A DNA stretch of 60,850 nucleotides from Bacillota bacterium (lineage in GTDB: Bacteria > Bacillota > Bacilli > Alicyclobacillales > SLC66), in assembly GCA_021821055.1 (NCBI GenBank), contig JAKACX010000007.1, forward strand, positions 1 to 60,850, given 5' to 3'. How positions within the stretch are numbered: position 1 is the first letter of the stretch; the number at the start of each line of letters is the position of its first letter. Shown here one piece after another: positions 8,446 through 16,765 of the stretch. The notes beneath the pieces were generated by a model. It was not told where the DNA came from, did no database searches, and saw only the letters and a program-made list of their open reading frames with translations. Made by a program: the position numbers and the translations under genes.

Positions 8446-8454
8446 TGGTATAAT
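8446..8454 (+). promoter_or_regulatory. extended -10 promoter for the sulfocyanin fusion gene
   Basis: TGGTATAAT is a perfect TGn-TATAAT extended -10 element, 78 nt before the GTG start at 8532. No good -35 is visible at 17 bp, which is normal for extended -10 promoters. Confidence 0.5.
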
Positions 8455-8531
8455 GACGACAGCATCCGCAGGACAAGCGTGCGGGTTGCGCGGCTGTCCA
8501 AACAAACAAGCGGTGTCGAAGAGGGGTTTGC

Positions 8532-9569
8532 GTGTCGTTCATTCGAGGGATCTGGAACGGTCTTCTGACGGCGTGGATTCACTTTGGAACCGCCGTTTTT
8601 CCGCGGACCATCCACCCCATGGTGCTGCATTTCCCCATTGTCCTGCTGTACCTCGCGTTGCTCATCGAAATCCTGCGCTACGCAAGCGGCGCTCCCGAAC
8701 GCAGCTTTCTCCAACGCGCAGGCTTCTGGGTGTTGACACTGTCGCTGTTTGCCATTGTCGCCGCGGCTGCGACCGGCGTCCTGTCCGAGAGTTATGTGCG
8801 CTGGACGCCAAAGACGGCAGCGATTCTGTCAACCCATCAGACGTTCGCAGTGTTGACTGGGCTGTTCGCGGCGGCATCGTGGCTCGTGCGCGTGCGGACG
8901 CGTGTGAGACCAGACCGCAAGTGGTCGTTTTTCGGCAGGGGGACCGGGCGGGCGTCAGTCGCCTCCGCCTTGCTGGTAGTCGGAGCTGTCGTGATGATTA
9001 CAATCACGGCGTCGCTCGGCGGTTCCATGGTGTATAAATACGGAATCGGCACTCCTCCCACACTGGTGTCGCATACCGTGAATTCTGGTCAGACCGCGGC
9101 CTCCCCGCCTCTTGGCGGGCAGGTCCGCGTCGACCGATGGCTGAGTTACACCGACAGCGGCGGGAGAGTGTCCGTCTGGCTCTTGCTTGAAGCAGGACTG
9201 AACTCGGGGTTCAATTTCAACGGCTACAGCAACGGCGCGATGTCTGTCGCGGTGCCGCAGGGGTCCACCGTTCACGTGTCGCTGATCAACAAGTCATCGT
9301 TCCTCGCTCACAGCGCCGTCATTGTCCCCATTTCGCAGGTCTCTGCCGGCGCGAATTTTTCTCCCGCCTTCCCCGGTGCGCAGACGAACGCGCCAACTTC
9401 GGGAATCAGCCCAGGTCAATCCGCACAATTCACCTTTTTCGCCTCCGCGTCCGGGCACTACGCCGTCGTTTGCGGCGTGCCCGGCCACGCAGGTTACGGC
9501 ATGTGGGACCGCTTCACGGTGAGCCCCGCAGCCGCCAAGCCCACGATTTCCTTCCGCCGAGCCGCTTGA
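8532..9569 (+). CDS. DUF2231 membrane domain fused to sulfocyanin-type blue copper domain
   Basis: 345 residues. The N-terminal half has four membrane spans beginning HPMVLHFPIVLLYLALL, the DUF2231 signature. The C-terminal half (~190-335) is a sulfocyanin: it contains FNFNGYSNGAMSVAVPQG and a complete type 1 copper set, His260 (FLAHSAV), Cys314, His319 and Met324 (CGVPGHAGYGM). The copper domain should face outside and pass single electrons to or from the membrane domain or an oxidase. GTG 8532 follows GAGGGG by 6 nt. Sulfocyanins act in respiration and iron oxidation in acidophilic archaea and bacteria; here the protein is membrane-tethered by fusion. Its partner could be the oxidase at 22-25 kb. 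Heme binding by the DUF2231 part is not established. Confidence 0.85.
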   Translation: MSFIRGIWNGLLTAWIHFGTAVFPRTIHPMVLHFPIVLLYLALLIEILRYASGAPERSFLQRAGFWVLTLSLFAIVAAAATGVLSESYVRWTPKTAAILSTHQTFAVLTGLFAAASWLVRVRTRVRPDRKWSFFGRGTGRASVASALLVVGAVVMITITASLGGSMVYKYGIGTPPTLVSHTVNSGQTAASPPLGGQVRVDRWLSYTDSGGRVSVWLLLEAGLNSGFNFNGYSNGAMSVAVPQGSTVHVSLINKSSFLAHSAVIVPISQVSAGANFSPAFPGAQTNAPTSGISPGQSAQFTFFASASGHYAVVCGVPGHAGYGMWDRFTVSPAAAKPTISFRRAA

Positions 9570-9745
9570 TCCTGCTTGTCAAAAGGACACGCGATCGTCC
9601 AGAACAGGGTATGCTCCGTCCCTTTCGCTGGCCCAATTTCCATATAGATATAAAAAATAGGATATTACCCGATCAAACTTTTCCTTTGCTGGATAAGATG
9701 TAGACGTGACGGGTGCATCTTTCACATGTAAAGGAGGTGGAGTGC

Positions 9746-10495
9746 GTGGATACGGCTGTCGACCTTATCGTAATCAGCTTCAACACGCGCCAACTCGTGC
9801 TGGACTGTCTGCGCAGCATCCGCGCTCACACGCAGGTGACGAACCACATTATACTGGTCGACAATGGAAGTTCGGACGGCACAGTGGAAGCGGTGCGCGG
9901 GCTCGGATTCAAGGACATGACCATCGTGGCCAACGCCAGGAACGCAGGCTATGCCAAGGCGTGCAATCAAGGAATCCACGCGGGGAGCAGTCCTTATATT
10001 GTCCTGATGAACAGCGACGTGGTGGTCACGCCCGGATGGCTGTCACCCCTGATCGCGTGTATGCAAAGTGACCCACAGATCGCGGTGGTGGGTCCCAAGA
10101 TGGTCGATCGCGCCGGACGGATCACGGGCGCAGGGATCGTCGGCACGAACGCGCGCCACTATCCTCGCGGCCTGCTGGAGCCCGATCGTCCCGGAATGTA
10201 CGAGGACCAGGAGGATTGCATCAGCGTGACGGGCGCCGCCTACCTGATCCGCCGCGATCTGCTCTCGACGCTCGGGATGTTCGACGAGAACTACTTCTTC
10301 TACTTCGAGGAGACAGACTACTCCTTTCAGGCGCGCAGCAAGGGGTTCCGCGTCGTGTACTGTCCGCAGAGCAGGATCTATCACCTGATGGGACGCAGTT
10401 GTCAGGACCATGCGTATCTACGCGCGCTGTTCGAGCACAGCGAACGCTATTTTCACAGGAAATGGGCTTATCTGATGGCGGAGGAGAACGTGTGA
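9746..10495 (+). CDS. family 2 glycosyltransferase (rhamnosyltransferase-like)
   Basis: 249-residue GT-A fold enzyme transferring a sugar from a nucleotide donor. Visible are the N-terminal IVISFNTRQLVLDCL, the DNGSSDGT nucleotide-binding motif, LMNSDVVV (DxD-like metal site) and the acceptor-side FDENYFFYFEETDYSFQA, as in RfbN/WsaF-like rhamnosyltransferases. GTG 9746 has AAGGAGGTG 6 nt upstream. Its stop overlaps the next start (TGATG), so it is the first gene of a three-GT operon. Nearby small coat-like proteins suggest a role in glycosylating the spore or cell surface; the acceptor is unknown. Confidence 0.85.
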   Translation: MDTAVDLIVISFNTRQLVLDCLRSIRAHTQVTNHIILVDNGSSDGTVEAVRGLGFKDMTIVANARNAGYAKACNQGIHAGSSPYIVLMNSDVVVTPGWLSPLIACMQSDPQIAVVGPKMVDRAGRITGAGIVGTNARHYPRGLLEPDRPGMYEDQEDCISVTGAAYLIRRDLLSTLGMFDENYFFYFEETDYSFQARSKGFRVVYCPQSRIYHLMGRSCQDHAYLRALFEHSERYFHRKWAYLMAEENV

Positions 10496-11235
10496 TGTCC
10501 GATCAGCCGGGTATCGTGCGCAAGGCGACGAACAATAAACTCACTGCCATGATGCAGGTGCGCAACGAAGCGCACCGCTATCTGCGCATGGTGCTGGACG
10601 ATCTGTCCAAATATGTGGACGAAATCACGATCCTCGACGATGGATCGACGGATGAGACGGTCGCCATCTGCGCGTCGTACGGCAAGGTGGTTTCGCTCGG
10701 GCGGTCAACGGCTTCGCAGTATGGGCTTGATGAAGCGGCGCTCAAGAGGCGGCTGTTTCGCCGCACCGTGGCAACGCGGCCAGACTGGATTCTGGCGGTT
10801 GACGCCGACGAGGTGTTTGAATCGAGGTTTCACACCGAGGTCCGCCGCATGATCAATCAGACAGGGCTTGACTGGTACAGTTTCCGCTTCTACCACTTCT
10901 GGTCTTCCATGACCCACTATCGCGTCGACAAACTGTGGTCTCCGACCCAGTATGGTCCGCGCCTGTTTCGCTACATGCCGGGCGCCGTCTACCGCCAGTC
11001 CGACCAAGCGCTGCACGGCGGAAGCATACCCGTGAACCTCGTGTCCGAATTCCCGGGGGCGCGTTCGGACATCCGTATCAAGCATTACGGATACGCAGGG
11101 GCGCGCGAGGAGATCAGACGCAAATATCTATTCTACGTCGCGCGCGATCCACGATCCCAGTTTTGTCCGCGCAACCACTATGAATCCATGCTGGATGAGC
11201 ATCCGGTGCTGGAACCGTGGACTGAGGAACCTTGA
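10495..11235 (+). CDS. family 2 glycosyltransferase
   Basis: 246 residues. The N-terminus has MMQVRNEAHRYLRMVLDDLS and LDDGSTDET, then a clear DxD in WILAVDADEVFE. The C-terminal half contains many aromatic and basic residues (FRFYHFWSSMTHYRVDKLW) and resembles short glycosyltransferases found in spore-coat polysaccharide loci of Firmicutes. The start ATG overlaps the upstream stop (TGATG), and the stop overlaps the next TTG start, giving tight translational coupling in the operon. Donor and acceptor sugars cannot be assigned. Confidence 0.82.
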   Translation: MSDQPGIVRKATNNKLTAMMQVRNEAHRYLRMVLDDLSKYVDEITILDDGSTDETVAICASYGKVVSLGRSTASQYGLDEAALKRRLFRRTVATRPDWILAVDADEVFESRFHTEVRRMINQTGLDWYSFRFYHFWSSMTHYRVDKLWSPTQYGPRLFRYMPGAVYRQSDQALHGGSIPVNLVSEFPGARSDIRIKHYGYAGAREEIRRKYLFYVARDPRSQFCPRNHYESMLDEHPVLEPWTEEP

Positions 11236-12077
11236 CACAACTCGCGATCGTCGTCGTCAGCTTCAACACGCGCGACAAGACTGCGCGCTGCATCGACCAC
11301 CTGCTGGAATACACGGATCTGCCGTTTCACATCGTCGTGGTTGACAACGCCTCCAGAGACGGAACGCGCGACATGCTAAGGGACTATGCAGACCGGTTCG
11401 CCAAAGACGTGACGGTCGTCCTGAACGAGCGCAACGTCGGCTACGCGCCGGCGGTTGAACAGGGGTGCTCACATGGTGTCGCGACGGCGGACGTCTGCCT
11501 GGTGAATCCGGATCTGTACGTTGGCCCGGAGTGGGCGAGTCGCCTGCATGCGCACCTGCGGCGGGAACCCCTGGCGGCAGTCGTGGCGCCGCTGGGCAGG
11601 GGCATCGGCGGGCGGCAGGACTTCTTGCTGCACCATCCAGCGTGGTGTGAGGCCGCGTTCTCGCGGGACGGACTCGAGGCTGTCAATCGTCGCCTGACGG
11701 GGTGCAGACCGTGCGCAGTCACCGCCAAGAGCCTGCAGGGGCCCATGTGGATGATGCGCGCGGAGGCGCGTCGACAGTTGGGGGGGCTTGACCCGGCGTG
11801 CACGACGGGCGCGGACGATGCGGATTGGTGTCTGCGTGCGCGGCTTGGCGGGTGGAAATTGCTCATCGCGCTGGATGTGTTCGTATGGCATGAGGACCAC
11901 AGTTCCTTCTCCCAGTTGCCGGAGCGGGGCTTGCCGTCGATCGCCCGCAGTTGGGATTACTTGAATCAGAAGTGGAAGGGCATGTTCGACCACCTCACAT
12001 GGGAGGACCTGATGGAGACCACCGTCGCCACCGACCTGCCCCCGTTTGTCTACGAGGAGTTTTGCGACGATTGCTAG
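11232..12077 (+). CDS. family 2 glycosyltransferase
   Basis: 281 residues. IVVVSFNTRDKTARCI, DNASRDGT and the LVNPDLYVGPEW segment correspond to the nucleotide-binding motif and metal-binding region of rhamnosyl-type GT2 enzymes. GADDADWCLRARLGGW matches the C-terminal acceptor loop. The TTG start overlaps the previous stop, with GAGGAAC upstream. It is the last gene of the three-GT operon; a perfect 15-bp hairpin follows at 12119. Confidence 0.83.
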   Translation: MTQLAIVVVSFNTRDKTARCIDHLLEYTDLPFHIVVVDNASRDGTRDMLRDYADRFAKDVTVVLNERNVGYAPAVEQGCSHGVATADVCLVNPDLYVGPEWASRLHAHLRREPLAAVVAPLGRGIGGRQDFLLHHPAWCEAAFSRDGLEAVNRRLTGCRPCAVTAKSLQGPMWMMRAEARRQLGGLDPACTTGADDADWCLRARLGGWKLLIALDVFVWHEDHSSFSQLPERGLPSIARSWDYLNQKWKGMFDHLTWEDLMETTVATDLPPFVYEEFCDDC

Positions 12078-12118
12078 GGGAGTTGTGATGAACCGAATTT
12101 CGGCACGCGAAGAACTGT

Positions 12119-12156
12119 AGATATAGCGTTTGACTGATGCCTCAAACGCTATATCT
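12119..12156 (+). terminator. perfect 15-bp hairpin after the glycosyltransferase operon
   Basis: AGATATAGCGTTTGA (12119-12133) pairs with TCAAACGCTATATCT (12142-12156) around an 8-nt loop. There is no U-tract, so termination efficiency is doubtful. It could also be a protein binding site or a 3'-end stabiliser. Confidence 0.5.
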
Positions 12157-12278
12157 GGAATCCTATCGCCTGCGCTGAGGACTTTATCATGGATCCCCTA
12201 GGTTGCAGCCGCTTCGTCCGGGACCGATGCGAAATACGCTGATCGGGAAGGGCATTTATCTACAAGGGGGATTGTCGG

Positions 12279-12758
12279 ATGAGCGGTGTAAACTCCAAGC
12301 TTCGCGTCGGCGTCATCCGTACGCGCACGATCGAAGCGGGACAACTGACAGTCAGGCACGTCACACTGCCCAGGGGTCGCGGCGGCGTGTCCGCCGGATC
12401 GCTGCAGAAGCTGCGGCGCGAGGTGCGCCGGTTGCGTCATCGATTGCGGCACCTGGAACACGAGGTGCGCGAGTTGGGCAGTGAACTGCGCCAAGACAAA
12501 GCGGAACTGGAGGGGCAGATTCTGGCTCTCAGTCAGGCTCTGGCGGCACTGCAGGCGGAGATCGCCAGCGGCATGCCGGCCAACGCCGCGCTGCAGAGTC
12601 TGTTTGTCAGCAAGACCGGGCAGGTGGTGACGGTGACGACCGCCGCGGAGACAGTCGTTGGCACGGTCACGCAGGTCGCCGTCAATGCGGTCGAACTCGT
12701 GCAGGCGAATGGAGACATTGTCATCATTCCGTTCTCCAAGATTACGTCTGTCCAGTGA
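12279..12758 (+). CDS. coiled-coil protein with C-terminal LSm-like (DUF2642-type) domain
   Basis: 159 residues. The N-terminal ~35 are basic; ~40-100 are a strong coiled coil (LRREVRRLRHRLRHLEHEVR and the heptads after it); the last ~55 (FVSKTGQVVTVTTAAETVVG onwards) form a small beta domain like those of Bacillus spore proteins CotB/YuzF (DUF2642). AGGGGG lies 8 nt before ATG 12279. The next gene carries a related domain alone. With the glycosyltransferases upstream this points to a spore-surface module, but the assignment is by fold-like pattern only and I cannot confirm the family. Confidence 0.6.
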   Translation: MSGVNSKLRVGVIRTRTIEAGQLTVRHVTLPRGRGGVSAGSLQKLRREVRRLRHRLRHLEHEVRELGSELRQDKAELEGQILALSQALAALQAEIASGMPANAALQSLFVSKTGQVVTVTTAAETVVGTVTQVAVNAVELVQANGDIVIIPFSKITSVQ

Positions 12759-12808
12759 AGGCCCGCGCAGCGCATTGAGGATGATTGGGCAAAGGAGGAG
12801 GGGCAATC

Positions 12809-13009
12809 GTGACGTTCACCAGTCTGCTGTCCGCCTACATTGGTCGTACGGTGGAAGTTGTCGTGGTCGGTGCCTTGTTTGAAGGGACGCTCACGTCCGT
12901 CGAAACAACGCTCATACAAGTCCAGGAGTCGCCTACAATATACGGTGGGACGCCGATCACCGTGACGATTCCGGCATCGAGCATCGATCTTGTGCGGATT
13001 TTGGCATAG
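12809..13009 (+). CDS. small LSm-like (DUF2642-type) protein
   Basis: 66 residues forming a single beta-rich unit: LLSAYIGRTVEVVVVGALFE, then GTLTSVETTLIQV and a final VTIPASSIDLVRIL. The pattern parallels the C-terminal domain of the preceding protein, so the two are probably related by duplication. GTG 12809 has AAAGGAGGA 9 nt upstream. It is likely co-transcribed with 12279-12758. Possibly a spore-coat or exosporium component; function not established. Confidence 0.6.
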   Translation: MTFTSLLSAYIGRTVEVVVVGALFEGTLTSVETTLIQVQESPTIYGGTPITVTIPASSIDLVRILA

Positions 13010-13120
13010 TCCGGTGGGCTCCAGGCCAAGGGAAGCCTGCATGACGCAGGTTCCGGGCCGTCCGCCGTCACGCACGCGACAGGCTGACCGTGATCGCGCA
13101 TGCGATCTGCGGCCAGTCTG

Positions 13121-14365
13121 TTACATTTCGGGGAACTGGCTCTGCGCCCACGGCCCGTACGCCCTGCGATGCGACTGACTGACGCTGGATTGGCGGATGA
13201 CGCGATGGTAGAGAACGCCGCTGTGTTGGGCCACAACGCCCCCGTGCTGCACTTCCCGAGTGATGGCGACGTCTTCGAACAGCCTGCCCCCCGATGCGTC
13301 GGATGTTCGCCAGCCGCCGAGTTCGCGCAAGGCGCCCGTCCGAAACAATCGGGGAATCGGGACGCGCGCCGCGCGCCGCGTGACGAGCGGCGCCGATGCC
13401 GGCAAGATGCCGCGGGGCAGCAACTCGCCGCTGCGGGCGCGGCGCCAGACGAAGTGGTCAAAGGTCAGGAGTGACACACCGTTGTCACTGTCGGCGATGG
13501 CGTCGCGCATGCTTCCAATCGCGTGCGGCGGCAACCAGTCGTCGGCGTCCAGTTCGAGAAAAAAGCGGCCGCGCGCGGCGGCCAGCGCTTGGTTTAGGGC
13601 GTGCGCCTTGCCTTCATTGACGGACCGGCGCAGGAGGCTCACGCGCGGTTCCGAGTGCGTGCACGCGCGCGCCGCGGCCACGGTGCCGTCGTCGGATCCG
13701 TCGTCGACTATCAGCAACTCCCATGAGCGGTCAGACTGTGCGAGCACCGACGCGATCGCCCAGGCAATGCGCTCCTCTTCATTGTAGGCGCACAGTGCGA
13801 TGCTGATGGCGGGCGGTTGGGCGGGAAGAGACAAGGCCCTCGAACGGCGGACGGACGCCGCCACAATCGGGAGAATGTGCGGCAGCGCGTCGCGCCGAGC
13901 GCGCAGCGTCGCGGTCGGTGGCCTGATTGGGACTGGGCCGTCCAGGTCTGCTTGCGCGATGGCGGTGGGGTCCATGGCCAATGCAAGCTGGAACGGGAGG
14001 TAGAAGGGGGTCGGGAGCGGGTCTTGGAGGGTGTCAAGCAGATCCAGAAGCGCGTGCCTGCGCCACAACCATGGAACGCACAGCCCGGACGAGAAGCGCG
14101 AGAGCCACGATGGTTCCGCGACGTTGCCCATTTCGCATTTCGCGAGGCATAGAATGGAAGGTGCGATGCCGCCCTGCGCCGACGTCAGCGCGTCGTAAGA
14201 CGCACGCTGCGTGCGGATCGGGAACAGGGAGCCGCTCCATGCGATCCATGGGGCCATGCTGTCGCGCACGAGCGCGGCGAGCCTCGCCCGGTAGGCCGCC
14301 GGAGTGGTGCGCAGGTCAGCGGGATCCAGCAGGACGTGTACAACGGACCCACAATTTTCGGGCAC
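13121..14365 (-). CDS. family 2 glycosyltransferase with N-terminal extension
   Basis: 414 residues from the preferred GTG at 14365 (GGGGTGAG upstream); a longer frame exists but its extra N-terminus is not protein-like. Residues ~1-170 are an unassigned extension (VVHVLLDPADLRTTPAAYRA and following). The catalytic domain begins at ISIALCAYNEEERIAWAI, with IVDDGSDDGT and the metal-binding LELDADDWLPP. A later EDVAITREVQHGG may be the acceptor loop. It converges with the small LSm-like gene. It probably belongs to the same surface-glycosylation locus as the three upstream enzymes. The product is unknown. Confidence 0.75.
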   Translation of the reverse strand: MPENCGSVVHVLLDPADLRTTPAAYRARLAALVRDSMAPWIAWSGSLFPIRTQRASYDALTSAQGGIAPSILCLAKCEMGNVAEPSWLSRFSSGLCVPWLWRRHALLDLLDTLQDPLPTPFYLPFQLALAMDPTAIAQADLDGPVPIRPPTATLRARRDALPHILPIVAASVRRSRALSLPAQPPAISIALCAYNEEERIAWAIASVLAQSDRSWELLIVDDGSDDGTVAAARACTHSEPRVSLLRRSVNEGKAHALNQALAAARGRFFLELDADDWLPPHAIGSMRDAIADSDNGVSLLTFDHFVWRRARSGELLPRGILPASAPLVTRRAARVPIPRLFRTGALRELGGWRTSDASGGRLFEDVAITREVQHGGVVAQHSGVLYHRVIRQSSVSQSHRRAYGPWAQSQFPEM

Positions 14366-14866
14366 GGCGCGCTCACCCCAGTCGTGTTGCCGGCAGCGGA
14401 CATGGTAACGAGAGGGGACTTTGTCACCATGTCCGCGCGGCGCGGAGTCTCCTCTTTGAAGATATTCAGGCCAGGGCCGCGCCGTGTGGACTGACGCCCG
14501 GAAGGTATGTGAATACTGGCCGGGACGGATGCTTTCATGTATGTCACAGAATCGCCAGTTTCGCTTGGAGCGCCCCGTGTTATAATGTCTCCCGGCGTCA
14601 CTGGGCAGGTCCAGGCGCGGACGGGCGCAGACGGATCCGTCCACCCAGGTCTTTCATAACGGTCGGCTATCTGGTATGGTTTTGTAGGGTGGCGCACGTG
14701 AAGATATCACGGTGGCGCCGTTTCCGGGCGAACACTTGACGGACGGTTTCGCGCTTGCCCGTCGTCCGGGAAGGCGGGATGTCGTGCGGCGTCCGGTCCC
14801 GCGCCCGAACAGTGTTCAACGTGAACGACAGCTTTACAGCGCGGGTCAAAGGCGGGAACAGCGGGA
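14366..14866 (+). other. intergenic region with one promoter, no supported gene
   Basis: About 500 bp between divergent genes. It contains an extended -10 promoter (see 14578) and a ~280-nt leader to the VTT gene with short dyads, for instance the palindrome GACGGATCCGTC around 14628-14639. No frame here has both a ribosome binding site and protein-like composition. Confidence 0.5.
14578..14586 (+). promoter_or_regulatory. extended -10 promoter
   Basis: TGTTATAAT matches TGn-TATAAT exactly. It would give a ~275-nt leader before the VTT-domain gene at 14867. Confidence 0.45.
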
Positions 14867-15523
14867 ATGCGATTGAGGGAGAGGCTTCGGCCAGCGCTTC
14901 GGTCGGCAATGTGGTGGCGCGGCTTTCTGGCGGTCGCCATAACTCTGGCGTCCGTGGCCCTGTTTTTCTATCTGGGAGGGAACCATGCAGCGCACCGCTT
15001 CATCCAGTCTTCTGGGGCGTTCGGCGGTCTTGCCGCCGTCGCCCTGATGGCCGTTATCTGTGTGACGCCCATTCCGTCAGAAGGATTGCTGCTGGTCTAT
15101 TTTCAGGCGTTCGGCGTCGGCTACGGGCTGTTTTACGCCTGGACGGGCCTGATGGTGGGGACGCTCGCGACATTTGTCATCGCGCGGATCGTCGGCCGGC
15201 CCCTGCTGGCGGCCTTCTATTCTCCCAAGCGCCTGGTCCAGGTCGAGGAATGGGTGGATGACAAGGGGACGTTCGGCCTGTTCATGGTGCGCCTGCTGCC
15301 GTTGCCCGCAGTCCTCATCAACTACGCCTCGGGCTTGGTCAAGACGGTTCGGCTGTTTCCCTTCCTATGGACTGCAGGCGTATCCATTCTTCCCTACTAT
15401 CTGGCTACCGTAACCGTGTATGAAGGTGTATCGCGCGGCATGTGGGTGTTTGCCGTGCTCGGCATCGCACCGCTCGCACTGCTGGCTTTTCTGGGGGCTC
15501 GCCTGCGCCGGGGTCGCGCATGA
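14867..15523 (+). CDS. TVP38/TMEM64 (VTT domain) membrane protein
   Basis: 218-residue polytopic membrane protein. The central FQAFGVGYGLFYAWTGLMVG, then GTLATFVIARIVGRPLL, and MVRLLPLPAVLINYASGLVK fit the SNARE-associated/VTT (DedA-like) domain, recently linked in other organisms to lipid scrambling. About six hydrophobic spans are visible. ATG 14867 has only a weak CGGGA upstream; a second ATG near residue 15 is possible. A thioredoxin gene follows 27 nt later on the same strand. Confidence 0.72.
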   Translation: MRLRERLRPALRSAMWWRGFLAVAITLASVALFFYLGGNHAAHRFIQSSGAFGGLAAVALMAVICVTPIPSEGLLLVYFQAFGVGYGLFYAWTGLMVGTLATFVIARIVGRPLLAAFYSPKRLVQVEEWVDDKGTFGLFMVRLLPLPAVLINYASGLVKTVRLFPFLWTAGVSILPYYLATVTVYEGVSRGMWVFAVLGIAPLALLAFLGARLRRGRA

Positions 15524-15550
15524 CGCGTACGACGATGAAAGAGAGAGTGG

Positions 15551-15901
15551 ATGGGCATGAGATTGCAGGATCTGGAGTTGACCAGCGCGGATCTGTTTCG
15601 TTCCGCCGTCCGGGAGGGCCGCGTGGTGGTGGAATTCTACACGCAGTGGTGCCCCGACTGTCGCCGGGTGGAGGGCAGCCTGACGCGGCTCGCCGGACGT
15701 TTTGCAGAGCGCTTCACGCTGCTGCGCGTGGATGCGGAGGCTGTGGAAGAGATCGCCGCACAGTATGACGTACGCGGGATTCCATCGTTTTTGGCGTTTA
15801 CCGACGGGGAACTCGTCGACCGCCTCTACAGCCGCGACGCCAAGAGCGTCCGACAGGTGGAGGATTATCTGGAGGGTCTGTACGCGGATTCCGCCAGCTG
15901 A
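15551..15901 (+). CDS. thioredoxin-family protein
   Basis: 116-residue cytoplasmic thioredoxin fold. The active site is WCPDC (within VVVEFYTQWCPDCRRVEG) and the cis-Pro loop is VRGIPSF. The variable residues of the CxxC pair (Pro-Asp) differ from the CGPC of ordinary thioredoxin, so it may have a specialised partner. GAGAGAG precedes ATG 15551. The selenoprotein candidate lies just downstream on the other strand, placing two thiol oxidoreductases side by side. Confidence 0.85.
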   Translation: MGMRLQDLELTSADLFRSAVREGRVVVEFYTQWCPDCRRVEGSLTRLAGRFAERFTLLRVDAEAVEEIAAQYDVRGIPSFLAFTDGELVDRLYSRDAKSVRQVEDYLEGLYADSAS

Positions 15902-16035
15902 TTTGCGGCGGCGGTCCGGCTGGGCGGCATGCCGCGGCCGGGGGGGACGGGGCGTGTCACGTGACGGCGCCCCGCCGCCGCCCGGAAACGCAAGCGCTCC
16001 GGGCGGGTGGGGATGGCCGGAAGGTCTTTCCCGGA

Positions 16036-16689
16036 CTACGCGCCGGACGCTGCGAGCACTTTATCCAGCAGCATGTTCTCCGGCGCCGCGCCTTCCAGTG
16101 AGTGGTCGTCCGTGTTGTTGATAACCGTCTTCGGCACGCCGTAGACGTTGAAGCGTGTGGCCCAGTCGCCAAATTCGGAAGCGTCGACCATATGGGCGAC
16201 GACGTTTGGCGATTCCAGCGCAAATTGATGTGCGAGCCGCACCGCGGCTGGGCAATACGGTCAGGTGGGGGTTACGAACACCGCGATCTCGACGGGTTTG
16301 GCGAGCGTCGCCAGTTTGGCGCGCGTGGCAGGCTTGAGTCCGGAGTCTTCGCCGGACACCATGATGATGTCTTCGAGCAGCGTGCCGAACTCGTATCCTC
16401 CAGGCACCCCGAAAAAGCGGATGCCGAAGTCCGCGTGCGCGGCATTCGTCAACACGATGGCCGGCGCTTTGTCGATGCCGGCCGCCTCCGCCTTGTCCGA
16501 GTCAGCGAAGATGTTGACCACCTCCAACGTGAGCAGGTCGGACAATCCGCAGAGTTCCTCAAGCAGCTGGCGGACCTCAGGGCAACTTGGGCAGCTCAGT
16601 GAGGATTCAAAAAACTGGACGACGATCGGTGATTTCAGATCTTTGAACCGATCGACAATGACGGTGCGATTGCGTTCCGATATCAGCAT
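16036..16689 (-). CDS. glutaredoxin-like protein disulfide oxidoreductase, probable selenoprotein (Sec at in-frame TGA)
   Basis: 217 codons read through one in-frame TGA (16263-16261). The protein has two thioredoxin-fold units, as in archaeal and thermophile PDO proteins. The first active site is CPSC (FESSLSCPSCPEVRQ). The second would be CPYC but its first codon is TGA: EIAVFVTPT-(TGA)-PYCPAAVRLAHQFA. Conservation continues in the same frame after the TGA, ending with the cis-Pro motif NVYGVPKTVIN. A stem-loop fitting a bacterial SECIS lies 11-26 nt after the TGA. ATG 16689 follows AAGGGGA. The simplest reading is a Sec-Pro-Tyr-Cys redox centre. The alternatives are a nonsense mutation of a Cys codon or a sequencing error. 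If TGA stops translation, the second domain is lost. Confidence 0.8.
16235..16249 (-). promoter_or_regulatory. candidate bacterial SECIS stem-loop
   Basis: Directly downstream of the in-frame TGA the mRNA can form AGCCGC-GGU-GCGGCU, a perfect 6-bp stem with a GGU apical loop. The loop starts 18 nt after the UGA, inside the window expected for bacterial SECIS elements, and resembles the GGUC loop of fdhF. The lower stem can be extended only weakly. Confidence 0.6.
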
Positions 16690-16765
16690 GGCAATCCCCT
16701 TGTCGCGCTCTTTCAAGGCGCGGAACAGATTTTGGCCGACGGCGTCCGGAGACAGCCACCGATGG

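Noticed and set aside
9636-9662. CATATAGATA as a sporulation sigma-K -10 element before the glycosyltransferase operon
   Set aside because: It deviates at a conserved position of the sigma-K -10 consensus and no matching -35 is present, so the evidence is too thin.
16036-16242. Separate 68-codon gene downstream of the TGA in the disulfide oxidoreductase
   Set aside because: It lacks an upstream ribosome binding site and is the continuous second half of the same domain; read-through of TGA as selenocysteine explains it better.
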